DNA of 64,000 nucleotides from Vitrella brassicaformis (Eukaryota > Sar > Vitrellaceae). The stretch spans positions 5,289 to 69,288 of the forward strand of contig CDMY01000179.1 of assembly GCA_001179505.1 (NCBI GenBank). Reading direction: 5' to 3'. The notes under the pieces are model-generated. The model made no database searches. It was not told the DNA's origin and saw only the letters and a program-made list of their open reading frames with translations. Positions 46,536 through 61,011 of this stretch are shown one piece after another. Both the position numbers and the translations under genes were made by a program. Positions within the stretch are counted from its first letter, which is position 1. Every line of letters begins with the position of its first letter.

Positions 46536-48606
46536 ATGTTCTCTTCGTCTTCATCTCGTGGCTTCCTCTCCTTCTCTTCGTCTCGCCTGCTCCGCAGTCG
46601 CAGCACGGCAGGCAGCGCAACAGCTCTCACATCCACCCAGCCGCCGCCCGTCACGTTCATCGCCAATGTGAGCCACTCCGACCAGCGCCCAAGAGGCCAG
46701 ATCCACCATGTGCAACCGTCGGCAGCCTCATCTGTCACCTTTCGGCGGGCCATGTCTGTGCAGCCTGGCGGCAGGGCGCAAGATCCACCGGCCGAGAGCT
46801 TCCACCCCGACATGGAGCCCCCGACCTATGAATCGGACGTTGGCAAGAGCGCATCGTCATCCTCGAGTTCGTCGCAGGTGCCCTTTGGCTTCCAGAGTGT
46901 CGCTGAAGACGTCAAGGCACGGCTGGTCGGCAACGTTTTCACAAGTGTGGCAGACAGGTCGGTGGGAAGGTGGGTGGATGAATGTGCTACCTACATCGAT
47001 GAGGCCGTTTCATAGATCCATCTTTGTCTGTGTGCTGCGCGATTTGTGTTGATGCAGATACGATTTGATGAACGATCTGATGAGTGGCGGCGTCCATCGC
47101 ATCTGGAAGGACCAGCTGGTCGACCTCATCGGTCAGCCATTCACCACACACTCAGGCATCGCACTCTCTCACGCTGAAGTTGTTTTGCGTGCATATGCAG
47201 ATCCGCCCCTGCAGCCGTACACCGAGCCCCCAGCGGCGCCCTTTCATGTGCTGGACGTGGCCGGAGGGACGGGGGACATCGCATTTCGTGTCATCCGGAA
47301 GGTCGAGAACAAACTCAATCCGCCTCCCTTTCCCCGTAAGCTCACTGACGGCACGAACAAGAAGCTCCTTTGCCAGCTCCATGCATCTACACACGATGGA
47401 TCGGTCAGAGTCGTTGGTGGAGGTCGGTCCTCTGCGACCTCTCGGGTCCCTGGCGCAGTGCTCCCTCCTCGCCAGCCTGGTGCATCCAAGGAGAGCCTCC
47501 TCATCTGAGTAGGACAGACCAACAAAACCAGAGAGATCGTTGTCATTCATCAGGCAGCTGAGCTGCTGTTTACTCCCCATTTTGCCAGCTCGTTTGGGTC
47601 GACACACTTCCCCGTCCGCGTGACGGTTTGCGACGCCAACGAGGATATGCTGCGAGTGGGGAGGCAGAAAGCGGCGGAACAAAACCTACCGGGTGACAGA
47701 ACAACCAGGGACGCACAGTGCACAATGATTGAGGAGAATGTGTTGGCTGGCCGGCCGCCTGATGTGGTTGTCAGGTCTTGATTGGGTGTGTGCTGACGGC
47801 GAGTCGCTGCCCTTTGAGGACAGCAGCATCGATGTCGTCACCATCGGTAGGCTGTCAGCCAAGAGCGGAGAGCCAACACGTGGATGTATGGATCAAAAAC
47901 AGAAGTGTCCGCATTATCACCTCTGTCTGTCAGCGTTTGGCATCCGCAACTTCACCCACATCGATCGGGGTCTCTCGGAAGCCTATCGTGTCCTCAAACC
48001 GGTAGGTAGATAAACAACACGGCAGAGAGAAGGATGGAGGCACATTTGAAAGCTGTATGGGCATTTGCTGTGTGTCCTGCGTGCGCGTTGTGTCAGGGAG
48101 GACGTTTCTTGTGTCTTGAGTTCAGCAAGGTGAGTGGGACCAATCCGCCTGCATCACATGACACACATCGCTGAATGGCCGGCCGGGTCGCTGTGTGTGT
48201 GCAGGTTGAGAATGCGGCGGTGGGCCAGGTGTATGACCTCTACTCGTTCCAGCTCATCCCACTCATGGGTCAGCTCGTGGCCAACGACAGAAACTCATAC
48301 CAATACCTGGTAGGTAAAGTAAAGTAGCCCTCAGTACCAGATGCCTTCGTTTATCCGGTTGAGGCTGTGTGTATCTGTGTGTGGTGCTCAGGTTGAGAGC
48401 ATCCGCAAGTTCCCGCCGCAGGAGGAGTTCGCTCAGATGATGCACAACGCAGGTACACTGCCACACGTGCAGGAGTCACAGGGTTCCGTATCTCGGCTTT
48501 GTGCCTGTCTGTCTGTCTGTCTGTGTGTGCAGGTTTCACGAGCGTGACGTTCACAAACATGACCTTCGGTGTGGTGGCCATCCACAGTGGATTCAAGATG
48601 CACTGA
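46536..48606 (+). CDS. COQ5: COQ5/UbiE C-methyltransferase of ubiquinone biosynthesis
   Basis: In the known family this enzyme C-methylates the benzoquinone ring in ubiquinone (and, for plastid relatives, menaquinone) synthesis using SAM. The start at 46536 gives [20 protein letters not shown], a Ser/Arg-rich mitochondrial-type leader. Exons: VFTSVADR joined to [20 protein letters not shown] (family signature 1), [20 protein letters not shown] (SAM-binding motif), [110 protein letters not shown] and [18 protein letters not shown], with TGA at 48604-48606. The join near 47696-47770 works with donor CCGG-GTGACA and acceptor TTGTCAG. Length and motif order fit COQ5. Confidence 0.95.
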
Positions 48607-49519
48607 CGCATGGATGGATGGATGGAACACGTCGAAGCAGTTTTGTGGCCGCCGTTTTTGGCTGTGTGTGTTGCGACTGACTCGCTAGATACACTTGTGT
48701 TTTTCCCCGTGTGGAGTGTACTCCACACACGGTGTGTCCATAATGTGGGTGAACGACGCGTGCATCCGAAGGATGGCATGGCACCAGACGGACGGGTGGG
48801 GTGAAGGGCAGTATGTGTTGTCGCGTGGGGCGTGTGCAATGCCCATCGTGCGGTCGGGGTCTGCTTATCCCATCGGGTGCTCGCTGGCAGGATTGAACAC
48901 ATGGGGTTCGATTGTGCTCGTGAGTTCTTCGTGGGACACGCAGCCCTCAGCTGTGTGTGATTGCAATGAACGGACAAACGAAACTCCTTAAGGTGCAAAA
49001 ATTCATCTGTAAGTACGATTGTGCGGCTCGACGGTCTCGTCCATCCATCCATCCATCCCAACGTGCATGTTCTCTGTCGTTTGTCTGTCTGTCTGTACAA
49101 GGAAGAGAGCAGGCGGCCTCTCTCACCACGCCAGCCACATCACGTGAAACACCGTACACACGTTATTTACTGTGCATCTGTCTCTCTGCCAGCTTAGCGC
49201 AGCAAAACTGATGCACAAGACGATACGATCTGCCATGCCATGCGCACACCCGTCCATCTCTCTACCATTCTAGCTAGCTAGCTATCCCTCCCCTCCCTCC
49301 ATCTGCACACACACAGCCCAGCCCACCAGTGCAAGCAGCCGGCCAGCAGCGCCTCTGCGAGCCTGCCCTGCCTGCCTGCCGCACCGCCGCCTTTACAACA
49401 CGGGTGGCTAGAAGTCTAGCTAGCTAAGCCGATCGAATCGATCTCTGCACACGGAACGGAACGGAACGTCAGTGTGAAAAATCTTCTCGATCTGTCGATC
49501 CCTGCCCTGACCCCGCTAT
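48607..49519. other. intergenic between converging COQ5 and PDS genes
   Basis: Contains a hairpin-capable stretch at 48709-48728 (arms gtgtggagt/actccacac), (CCAT)n at 49040-49058 and (CTGT)n at 49083-49096. No coding exon seen. Confidence 0.6.
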
Positions 49520-51892
<2,373 letters not shown>

Positions 51893-54800
51893 ATGGACTC
51901 CCAGATGTACCAGAATCTGCGGCGGCTGATCAATGTCGTGGTACGAACGCTGACTGACGGCCAGGGGAGAGGCGGAAAGAAACACGCTCCAGCATGTGTG
52001 TGTGGCTGCTGCTTGTGATGTGACGTGCAGGACGAGCTGCGAGACGTTGGGCTGCAGCAGTACATCAACCTCCCCCGGATATGTGTGGTCAGCACATGCA
52101 ACAAACACGCACTGAGACTCACGCACGTACATGCATCCTCCATCTCTCTCTGTGTGTGGTGGCTTATCAGGTTGGTACCCAGAGCAGCGGCAAGAGCAGC
52201 GTGCTCGAGTCGATAGTGGGGATGGACTTCTTGCCGCGCGGCGAGGGCATCTGCACTCGACGACCACTCGAACTCAGACTCGTGCACCTCTCCGAATGTA
52301 TGTGTGTGAGCTGAGCTAGATGGATGGATGACAACAAGCCAGGCAGCCAGTGTCGACTGATGGCATGCCGTGTGCACATGGTCTGTGTGTTGTCTTGTGT
52401 GTGCAGCTGAGCACAAGTTGGAGGAGGCCTGGGCGCTGTTCGAGGGCACCCAGAAGAAGTACACCCACTTCGAGCAGGTCCGCGGCGAAATCGAACGACT
52501 CACCGACGAAGTCGCAGGTCAGCAAACGCAGTAATCACGGAGGCGTCCATGGACACCCGCACGCATCACCCTGCCCTGTGTGTGTGTGTGTGTGTGTGTA
52601 TGCAGGAAAGAACAAGGGCATCGTTGACGAGCCGATAGTGCTGACGGTGTATGCGACGCAGTGCCCCGACCTCACCCTCATTGACCTGCCCGGCATCACA
52701 CGGGTGCCCATGAAGGGCAGCGACCAAACAGACGATATTGAGGTCACACACACACACAACGCACCATCAGGCCAGGCGGGCTTCGTGCATGTGGGCTGGG
52801 TGATTTTCTCCTCCTCTATGTGCAGAAACTGACGCGTGAGATGGCGCTGCGCTATGTGCGCGACCCCAGGACCATCATTCTCGCCGTCATGGCCGCCAAC
52901 GCAGGTGCGGCGCCTATCGCATCTGTGAAAGTAACACCATGGCGGCACTCGTTGATGGGCATGTGGTTGTGGTCTCTGCAGATTTGTCGACGTCGGATGC
53001 CCTCCAGCTGGCGCGCAAGGTGGACCCAAAGGGTCTGCGGACCATCGGAGTCATCACAAAGGTGAGGGAGGGGAACATACATGCCAGGAGAGAGAGTGAC
53101 ATTGACAAGGAGTGCAAGGAGCGGTGTCCGTCTGTCGTCTGTCTGTCTGCTTTCTGCTTAGATTGACCTGATGGACCGCGGCACCGACGCCACCAAGATG
53201 CTCCTGGTACACCACATCGCTAGATAGATGGCTGGCACAACGGAAAGAGGAATCCATCTGCCTGCTTGCATTGGCTGCGTGTGTGATGGTGTAGGGTGAG
53301 GATGTGCCTCTGCGTTTGGGTTACACTGGTGTCAAGAACCGCAGCCAGGCCGACATCAAGGGCGGCAAGAAAGTCAGAGAGGCACTTGAGGTCGGCTACC
53401 AGCACCACAACGCATAACCGCAGACCGATCAGATCTGTGCTGATGCTGTCGTTCCTGCGTGCATTGCAGGAGGAGAAGACTTTTTTCCAGAACCATCCCA
53501 CCTATCGCGCACTGCCCCCACGTAACCAACACACACAAGATACGATACCCGCCATGGAATGCATGCTGTCGCGCCTGCCTGCAGATTACCTGGGGTCCCG
53601 CTCGCTGGTCGACAAGCTGACCAAGGTCCTCTTCCGGCACATCCGCAACTTCCTCCCAGAGATCAAACGAGAAATCAAGTACACCGCCACACACGCGGAA
53701 GAAGCCTCCCAAGTGCATCCTTCACTCGTGTGTGACAATGTGTGTGTGTGGTCAGCAACAAGGCTCGTTCCGTGAGTATGCGTCTGGACGAGTTGGGCGA
53801 GGGCGTGCCTGTGGACGTGGCTGAGCGGGTGCAGCTCATGTGGACCATGATCACCGACTACTGCGAGATATTCAAAAACACCATCAGGGGCAAATTCGAC
53901 CGCAAACTCCAAAACTACTTCGAACACGTCAGCAACCAACCGACACACACACACACACAAGGCCGCATCGGTGTCCACCCATCGTGTGTGCGCATCTCGT
54001 GTGTGTGTGTGAGTGCAGCAAGATCTGACTGGGGGTGCGCAGATCCGCACCATCTTCAATGACCTGCTGGAGGAATACGTCGAAAAGGACGTCACGGCCG
54101 ACATGACGGTCCGTACCAACACAGAGAGACACACAGAGAGAGAGAGGAACAGGCGACAGCTGACATCCATTGCCCTTGTGTTTGCTGGTTCAGGACTACG
54201 ACATTGACAGCGCCATCCGCATGCACGAGGGCGACTCGATCCCGGGCTTCCCCTCGCCCGACACGTTCGAGTATCTGATCCTGCCGCACCTCAGGAAGGT
54301 CCACGCACCCGTACTCGAATGCCTCGGTCGGTGCCCCAGACAGACGCCACACACAGACAGACAGACGGCTGCCATCGTTCTGTCCGTGTTGCTGATGGTG
54401 TCTTGTCTTGTCTTGTCTTGTTTGGTTGCAGACCGGGTGTCTCAGACGCTGGAGCTGTTGTCGCAGAAGATCGCCAACAGGGTCTTCTCAAGATTCCCAA
54501 AACTCGCCGAACAGGTGGATCTGTGGATGAAGGGCCATATGGCGTCTCGTCTTGTGTGTTGTCAAATTACATGTGTCTGTGCGTCACTCACTCAGGTGTT
54601 GGAGCAGACGCAGACCATCATGCTGCGCGAGAAGGACACCGTCAAAACCATACTCGAAAACCTGGTCGCCGCTGAGACCGGTGAGTGGGCGGGGACACAG
54701 ACAGCATCGAGAGAGTGGGCTTGCCGTGAGTGAACCGCTGTGGTGTGTGCGCGTGTGTGCAGGTTATCTGTTCACCAACGACTCCAAGTACCTGATGGAC

Positions 54801-56647
54801 CACGGCAGCATGCTCCCCATGCACAACCAAGGTCAGCCAGCCAGCCAGCCACCACACACACAAACCGCCTCGCCCTCCAGTATGTATATCACGTATGTGC
54901 CATCGGTGGTATCAGAGATGATTCCGCAGGGCCCCGGCGGTTATGCGATGAATGCCGAGGGGCAGCCCATCCAACACATGGGCCAAATCCACCCCAGCAA
55001 CCCCAATCCCAGACCTGGAGAGCCCAGAAGGTCAGTCAGAGGCGACAGACACACACTACAGAAGCAGTCCGCCACAGCATGGGAATGTGTGTTGTGTGTG
55101 GATGGGTCGATCTGTGCGCAGTGCTCAAGCGTTTCTTAATGCGCAGCAGCAGGCTGGTGCTGGCGGCTCGGTTTTCGGGAGGGAAAGGAACAACAGGAAA
55201 ACGCGATACAGCGGTGAGCAGCCAACAGCAGCTCGCTCACCCGCCCCGCCCACCGCACACACATCACTCCCCTGGGTCCGTGTGTGTGTGCAGGTCCGTT
55301 CATCAAGGAGATTCGGAAGCGTCTTGATTCGTATTTCGCCATAGTGCTGCGCAACATCCGCGACACGGTGCCCAAGACAGTGGGCTTCTTCCTCGTCAGA
55401 CAAATCCAGGCACGTGGGCTGAGGCACTACACGAACGAACAAACAGGCGAATGGCAATGTGTGGTTTGTGTATGTGTGTGTGTGTGTGCAGGAGAAGCTT
55501 CAGTTTGAGCTGTACACGGAGCTCAACAAAGCCGAGATACTCAATGACCTCCTCGGAGAGGTACGCAGCCACCCACACAGATATCATCCCATGACTGAAG
55601 GCATTCATTTGACGTCTTCTTTCTCTCTCTGTGTGTGCAGCCGCCCTACATCGTTGAGGAGCGCAAGAGCCTCACCCTGCAGATGGATGTCCTCAAGAAG
55701 GCGTCACAAGTCCTCCAGCGAGACCCCACGTAAGACAACCAATCGCCTCCCCCATACCCACACCCACACCCACCTCACCTGTCTGTTCTGCCTGTCTGTT
55801 CCCTCAGTATCGCTGCGTTGAACTTGGAGGGATTCGATCACGAGTACGAGACCGATTTCCACGAGGAGCAGCTGCGCGTTCAGGCCCAGGCCGAAGCCGC
55901 CGGCCGAGGCAAAGCCCCACACCCCTTCCACCCCGCCACACAACACGGCGGCCCCCCAGCCGCAGCAGCAGCGCCAGAGCACCACGGCGGCCCTCCCATG
56001 ATGAACGGCCCCACTGTCCGTGGCGGGCCGCAGCCCACCCCCCCGCTTCAGGCGGGGACCAACCACACGTCACCCCCACAGCACCCCTCACCCACGCCAC
56101 ACCCACACCAGCAGCAGAGCCCCTCCCCCCCACCGCCCCAGCAGCAACAGCAACAGCAGCATGTGGGCGGTGCTCCGCCCCCGCCCCCACACAGGGCGGG
56201 CTCGCAGCAGCAGCAGGCCGGTGCGCCGGGACAGATGGCGCCACAGGGACAGCCCGGACAAGGTGAGCAATGACGGATGTCGTCCATCCATTCGATGTGC
56301 ACTTGTCGCTTTGTGTGTGTGTGTCTACTCAGACGCGCGCAGCCGTCAGGGCGCAGGGGGCCCACCGAAAGGGGGCGGGCTGTTCGGTTAGCGACATACA
56401 TACATACACCTGGACGGATGGACAAACGCACATACATTTCTTTCTTTGTATGTATTTGCAGACAATCCTCCGCCTGGGTCGAGCAAGCCCCTGTTCACAC
56501 AAAACGAGCCCGAGAAGAAACGAGTGAGTGAGGGTGCAACACATGCAGACAGACAGACAGACGGATAGCATGTGGCTCATTCATGTTGTCTGTTTGCACA
56601 CACCACTTCAGGCGCACGCCAACCCTTTGGGCCTGTTCAAGACATGA
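51893..56647 (+). CDS. dynamin-related GTPase with Pro/Gln-rich tail
   Basis: In the known family these are large GTPases that polymerise on membranes and drive fission. About 22 exons. Starts [17 protein letters not shown]1 [20 protein letters not shown] with a TRRPLELRL switch; [13 protein letters not shown] (G3 DLPG); [33 protein letters not shown] and [11 protein letters not shown] (G4). Then [29 protein letters not shown], the middle domain ([49 protein letters not shown]) and GED ([47 protein letters not shown]). The C-terminus is rich in Pro, Gln, His and Gly, and ends [11 protein letters not shown] at 56647. There is no PH domain and no membrane segment, as in plant/apicomplexan Drp proteins. 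It is head-to-head with PDS. Confidence 0.96.
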
Positions 56648-57991
56648 AGAGCCATACCAGTGCAGAGCAGAGCTGCGTGTGTGTCCGTGTGTGGCTGGTG
56701 TCGGTCTGTGTGTGTGTCTGTAAGTCCTTTTCTGCCGTGTACGCTGTGCATGTGATGGGTGGGTGCATGAGTGTACGTTTTGCCCGGTGCTGTGTGCCTG
56801 TCCGCACAGCTGTGCCTATCGCAGTGAGTGTACCGTAGTCCCTCCCCTCCCCCCCCTCACCACTTCGCACACACGCATCGCCCTTGGCCTCCCTACTGAC
56901 TGACTTTTACTTTGAAGTGCCCCCCAATCGCAACATCCACCCACCGGACCGCCCCATCCCAGCCACCGTGACTAGCCAGACCTATTTGTGTATCTGATGC
57001 GCGTGCCTGCCTGCCTGCCTAGCGCTGCATCTTTTTTTTTCCCCACTCAGCGTCTTCTTTTCTGCAGCTTGGGCTGGCCTTTGCTTCTGCAGCATTGGTA
57101 GACGCCACACAGACCTGACCACCCAATTTTGCCTCGAGGTAGAGATAGATTTGCTGTATTTTTGCCCACAGATGGGACAGAGAGAGAGAGATGGAGCAGA
57201 GGTGTGTGTGTGTTGGGGGGTTGGTTGGCCTTCGGTTTGGAGGCACACCAATGTGTGTGGGCTGACTGGCAGGACAGGACAGAACATAGGACGGACAGGC
57301 AGGCAGGCAGCGAGTGCATAAGTGAGAGGCAAATGTGGTGTGGTGAGGTGTAGTGTGGCGTGCCTGCTCGTGGCGTCTGTTATTACTGCTATCATGCACA
57401 AGGAGGTTCAACGAGGGGAGTGACATTGCGTTGCGTCCGGCAGCCGGTCTTTCAATCAACCGCCTGTTTTCTTTGCTGATGGATCAAGCGTCCGTCCAGC
57501 CGTCTGTCTCACCGTGCAATAAGGCACGCACCAGCTCATTTTAAACCAACCGCATGCACACGCCAGCCAGCCATGTCAGTGTGCCAAGTGCTTGTTAGCA
57601 GCTCGACTACGCCATGCAACACCCGTTTCGACGCAGTATGATGGTCGAATCGGTGATGCATCCGCTCGCGAGCTGCTCCCACGCACTGTGACACACTCAC
57701 GCACACCACAGCATTCTCTCCCCGTCTGGCCCAATGAAACCATGCCCCTGCCTCCCCACGTCATCGAGTCGGGTATCGTATCGAGAAAGCTGTGTGGAAT
57801 TCGGTAGCCCCACCACCACCATCGATGCTCTTGAAGGCAGGGAGATTGCTGGCAAGAGCGGCGATACTGAGGAAGAAGCAACGGACCCCACACAGCTCGT
57901 CACCAGACAAACACAGCAGACCTCTCTTCTCTTGAAAGCAGCAGACCCACAACCAACGCACGCACACTCAGGCACCCACCCCAGCAGTCGG
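56648..57991. other. intergenic between converging dynamin and SRRM1-like genes
   Basis: No coding exon recognised. Contains an 11-base T/C-rich run near 57033, (GA)n near 57179-57192, and (GCAG)n near 57297-57311. Some 60-140-codon ORFs on both strands are repeat translations. Confidence 0.65.
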
Positions 57992-60631
57992 TCACCTGCC
58001 GGCTCCCTCCTTGGCCGCCCCAGCACCCCCTTTGTAGCTGTCATCCATCTGTTCACGGGAGCGGCTCCTGTTGAGGGCCTCCCGCGCCTTCTCGCGCAGC
58101 TCCCGCAGCCGTTCCTCGGCCTCCTCGCCCGTCCGGGGGGACACGTCGTTGCTGCTGTGCGACTTCATCTTACGCAACTGCTCCTTCAACTGCTGCAGAC
58201 GCTCCTGCACGCCTCACAAAGTCGGAAAAGATTGATTTCTGGGGCGGGGCAGGGCGGTGTGTGGACCCCCTGTGTGTGTGAGACCAGACCTGGTTGGCTG
58301 GTGAGGTCTTGCCGGCCGTGTCGTTGGCATCGTGGTCGCGTCTGAGTGCGCCGGGGGATGCGCTGTCGCCTCTTCCGCCCACCCTGCGGGGCGACGCGTC
58401 GTCCACCATCACCACGTCACCATCGCCACCACCCTTGCGCGAATCTGCAAGAGCATCCGCAAGGGCATGTGTACCCCTCCGGCTCTTGCTTTCCTGCCTC
58501 GGTTACGTTACCGTCGTCTGGCGAGTCTCTGCAGCGCTTGGGTGATGGCGGCATGGCGTCGTCGTCTTCGGGGACGTCCTCAGAGCTGGGCGACGGCCGC
58601 CGGGGGGCTCCCCTGTCCTTGTCTCTGTCTTTGTCACGGCCCCTGTCCTTGTCCCTGTGGTGCTTCTTGTCCTTCTTGGCCCGCCGCCCTCGGCTGTCGT
58701 CCGAACCATCCTCATCTGACACACACACACAGATGGACAGGCGATGCGCGTGGTAGATATGTGCAGCCAGCGCGTCTGTCTGTCCTTGCCCTGTGGTGTA
58801 CCGTCCCGTCGGCGTTTCTTCTTGTCCTTCCTGTCCTTGTCCTTGTGCTTCCGCTTGCGCTTCCTGTCCCGCTCATCGTCACTCTCACTCGCCTCGGGCT
58901 CGTGCCTGAGGGACACACCACACCACAGCCACATGCAGGCGCCTCATGTGCGGGTGTGGGCCGCTAGGGTGGATGGATGGATTACCTTGCTCGGTCTCTG
59001 TCGTTCCTGCCCCTGTCCCTGGACCGGCTGCGGTCACGGTCGCGGTGCCGCTCCTTCTCGGCGGCGTCCTCCTCCTCACGCCTGCGACTACGGGGCACCG
59101 CATCATCGTCACGGTCACGGTGGTCATCTTTGTCGCGCCGCCGGTCATCTGACGACACAATGGAAAGAGAAGCATATGAGCAATGGTTGTGTGCTCTGCG
59201 TGTGCCGCGTGTTGGTTACCGAAGTCTCTGTCTCGGTCGTCTCGCTCTCGAGGGCGGTAGCCACGACGGTCGTCAGGCGGCGGGCGGCTGACACACAGAC
59301 AAAGAAGGGTCAAATATGAAAGCGAAGGCCATCCATATGTGGAGTGTGTGTGTTGTGCTTTACTCACCGTCGGTCGTCTCGCCTGTCGTAGTCGCCGTAG
59401 TCATCTCGGTGCCTGTCATAGTCGCCATAGTCGTCACGGTGGCGGTCATACCGACCTGCACAACACAACGTAACACATCAGACATGACACAACAGCATGC
59501 ACGCCAAAATCACCCGTGCCCTCTCCCTCTCTCGAGGGCCTCCAATGCACATGTGCTCGCCGAATGTATTGACATACCTCTATCTCTGAGGTCTCGGTCT
59601 CTGTCAGGCCGTCTGTCGCGGTCCGGTCGCCTCTCTCGATCGTCTCGCTCACGTGGGGCATTCTTGCCCCTCTCCCACCACACCTCACGCCGACCACGGT
59701 GGTCGTCACGGTCACGATCTGACACACATAAGACACAGAGAGGCTGTGGTGTGTGCCTATGGTCTTCTTTCTTACCTCTGTCTCGCTCTCTGTTGGTCTC
59801 TCTGTCCCTGCGGCGGTCGTCCTCCTTGCCGTTCCTCTCCCGCCCCTCCCCGTTAGCCTCCCTCCTCTCGTCAGGGCTGCTGCCACCGCCCCTGTCAGCC
59901 TTCTTGTCCCACCGACTGCTGCGTCGCTTGACGTCATTGTTCTCTGCTGCTACTGCTGGGAGTGACGTCCCACCGAGTCGGATGCGCTGTGGCAGCATCC
60001 CGAGGACGCCTGACGAGTCGCCGATGCCGCCGAGAGTGCCTGTGCCCTGTGCGGCCTTCTGCCTGGCGAGCTCCTCGTCGAGTCTGGCCTTCTCCTCCCT
60101 CTTTTTGTCGATCTCCCGCTGCTTCTCCTCCAGCAGCTGCTTGGGGATGAAGGCGGCGGCCTCGTTCTCGTTAGCCGACAGCAGCAGGCCCCAGAGCTCC
60201 TCCACGAAGGGCGCCGCCTTGCGCTCCATGAAGCCGGTGAGGTTGTACTGCAGCTTGCGGGGGTCGACGTCCTCCTCAGACTCGATCTGCTGCTTGAGCT
60301 CCTCGACGGCGAACGAGGTGGCGACCTCGTCGTCGACGCCCATGAGCTCGGGGATGCGGCGCCTCATCCAGTGGATAATGATGTCCATCTGCACCCGCTT
60401 GAAGTCCACCGGCTTGGAAAACGAGGCGGGGAACTTGGTCTTCTTGAAAAACTGCATGACATACATGACGTGCGACAGACAGACATCAAGGCGGCATCCA
60501 GATCAACGTCTTCATAGGTGTGGTGTGTCTGTGGTGTGTCTGTCTGTCTGTCTGACCTTCTCGTGGTCCTTGTTCTTGAGCCAGGGCGTCTGCTCGGCAC
60601 TGACGCCGCGGTAGCCGCCGTCCATTGCCAT
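57992..60631 (-). CDS. SRRM1: SRRM1 (SRm160)-like PWI-domain splicing factor
   Basis: In the known family, SRRM1 is a nuclear co-activator of pre-mRNA splicing; its PWI domain binds RNA/DNA. The start at 60631 gives MAMDGGYRGVSAEQTPWLKN, closely matching the family's '..RGtSaEQ...' start. Then FPASFSKPVDFKRVQMDIII joined to HWMRRRIPELMGVDDEVAT (PWI-type core), NLTGFMERKAAPFVEELWGL and LLSANENEAAAFIPKQLLEE. The remaining exons encode Arg/Asp/Ser-rich repeats (RERDRG, DYGDYDRHRDDYGDYD, RRREEEDAAEKERHRDRDR, RKRKRKHKDKDRKDKKKRRR) and a final helix MQERLQQLKEQLRKMKSH ending at 57992. RD/RE rather than RS dipeptides dominate. Domain order and start agree with SRRM1. Confidence 0.93.
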
Positions 60632-61011
60632 CACTGCCGAGACTCAGAGGGGAGGGGTGGAGATTCCAGAGATGGACAGCACCGGCACAACCGCAGATGG
60701 AGATGAGACGAGAAGACTGCCGAGATCTGCACGGATCTCAATCAGCGGATGGTTTCTCGAAGATGCCGGATTTCAAAGTTCTTCAAATTCCAGCTCGCAC
60801 TTCGATCGTTCCTCAACAGCCTGTTTCAGCGATTGTGATACCTTCCAGAGGGCAGCAGGAACTCCATTCGACATAACCTGATGGTTGGAACTCATCGTTG
60901 AGGCGTTGAATCGCATCATGGCGGCTGTGACGGTGAGGCGATGAATGCCGCCATGACTGATCAATCAAGAGGTCCTCTGTGTTCGGTTTGTCTGACAAAC
61001 AGGACGTTAGC
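60632..61011. promoter_or_regulatory. divergent promoter, SRRM1-like and module-copy-2 genes
   Basis: 380 bases between start codons. Contains catggcggctgtgacgg near 60917 and, inverted, tgccgccatgac near 60946, so an atggcgg motif faces both genes. The plus ORF beginning MPDFKVLQIP at 60763 has no splice support. Confidence 0.45.

Noticed and set aside
58332-60614. Long plus-strand ORFs rich in Ser/Arg/Leu
   Set aside because: They are antisense to the RD/RS-rich exons of the SRRM1-like gene.
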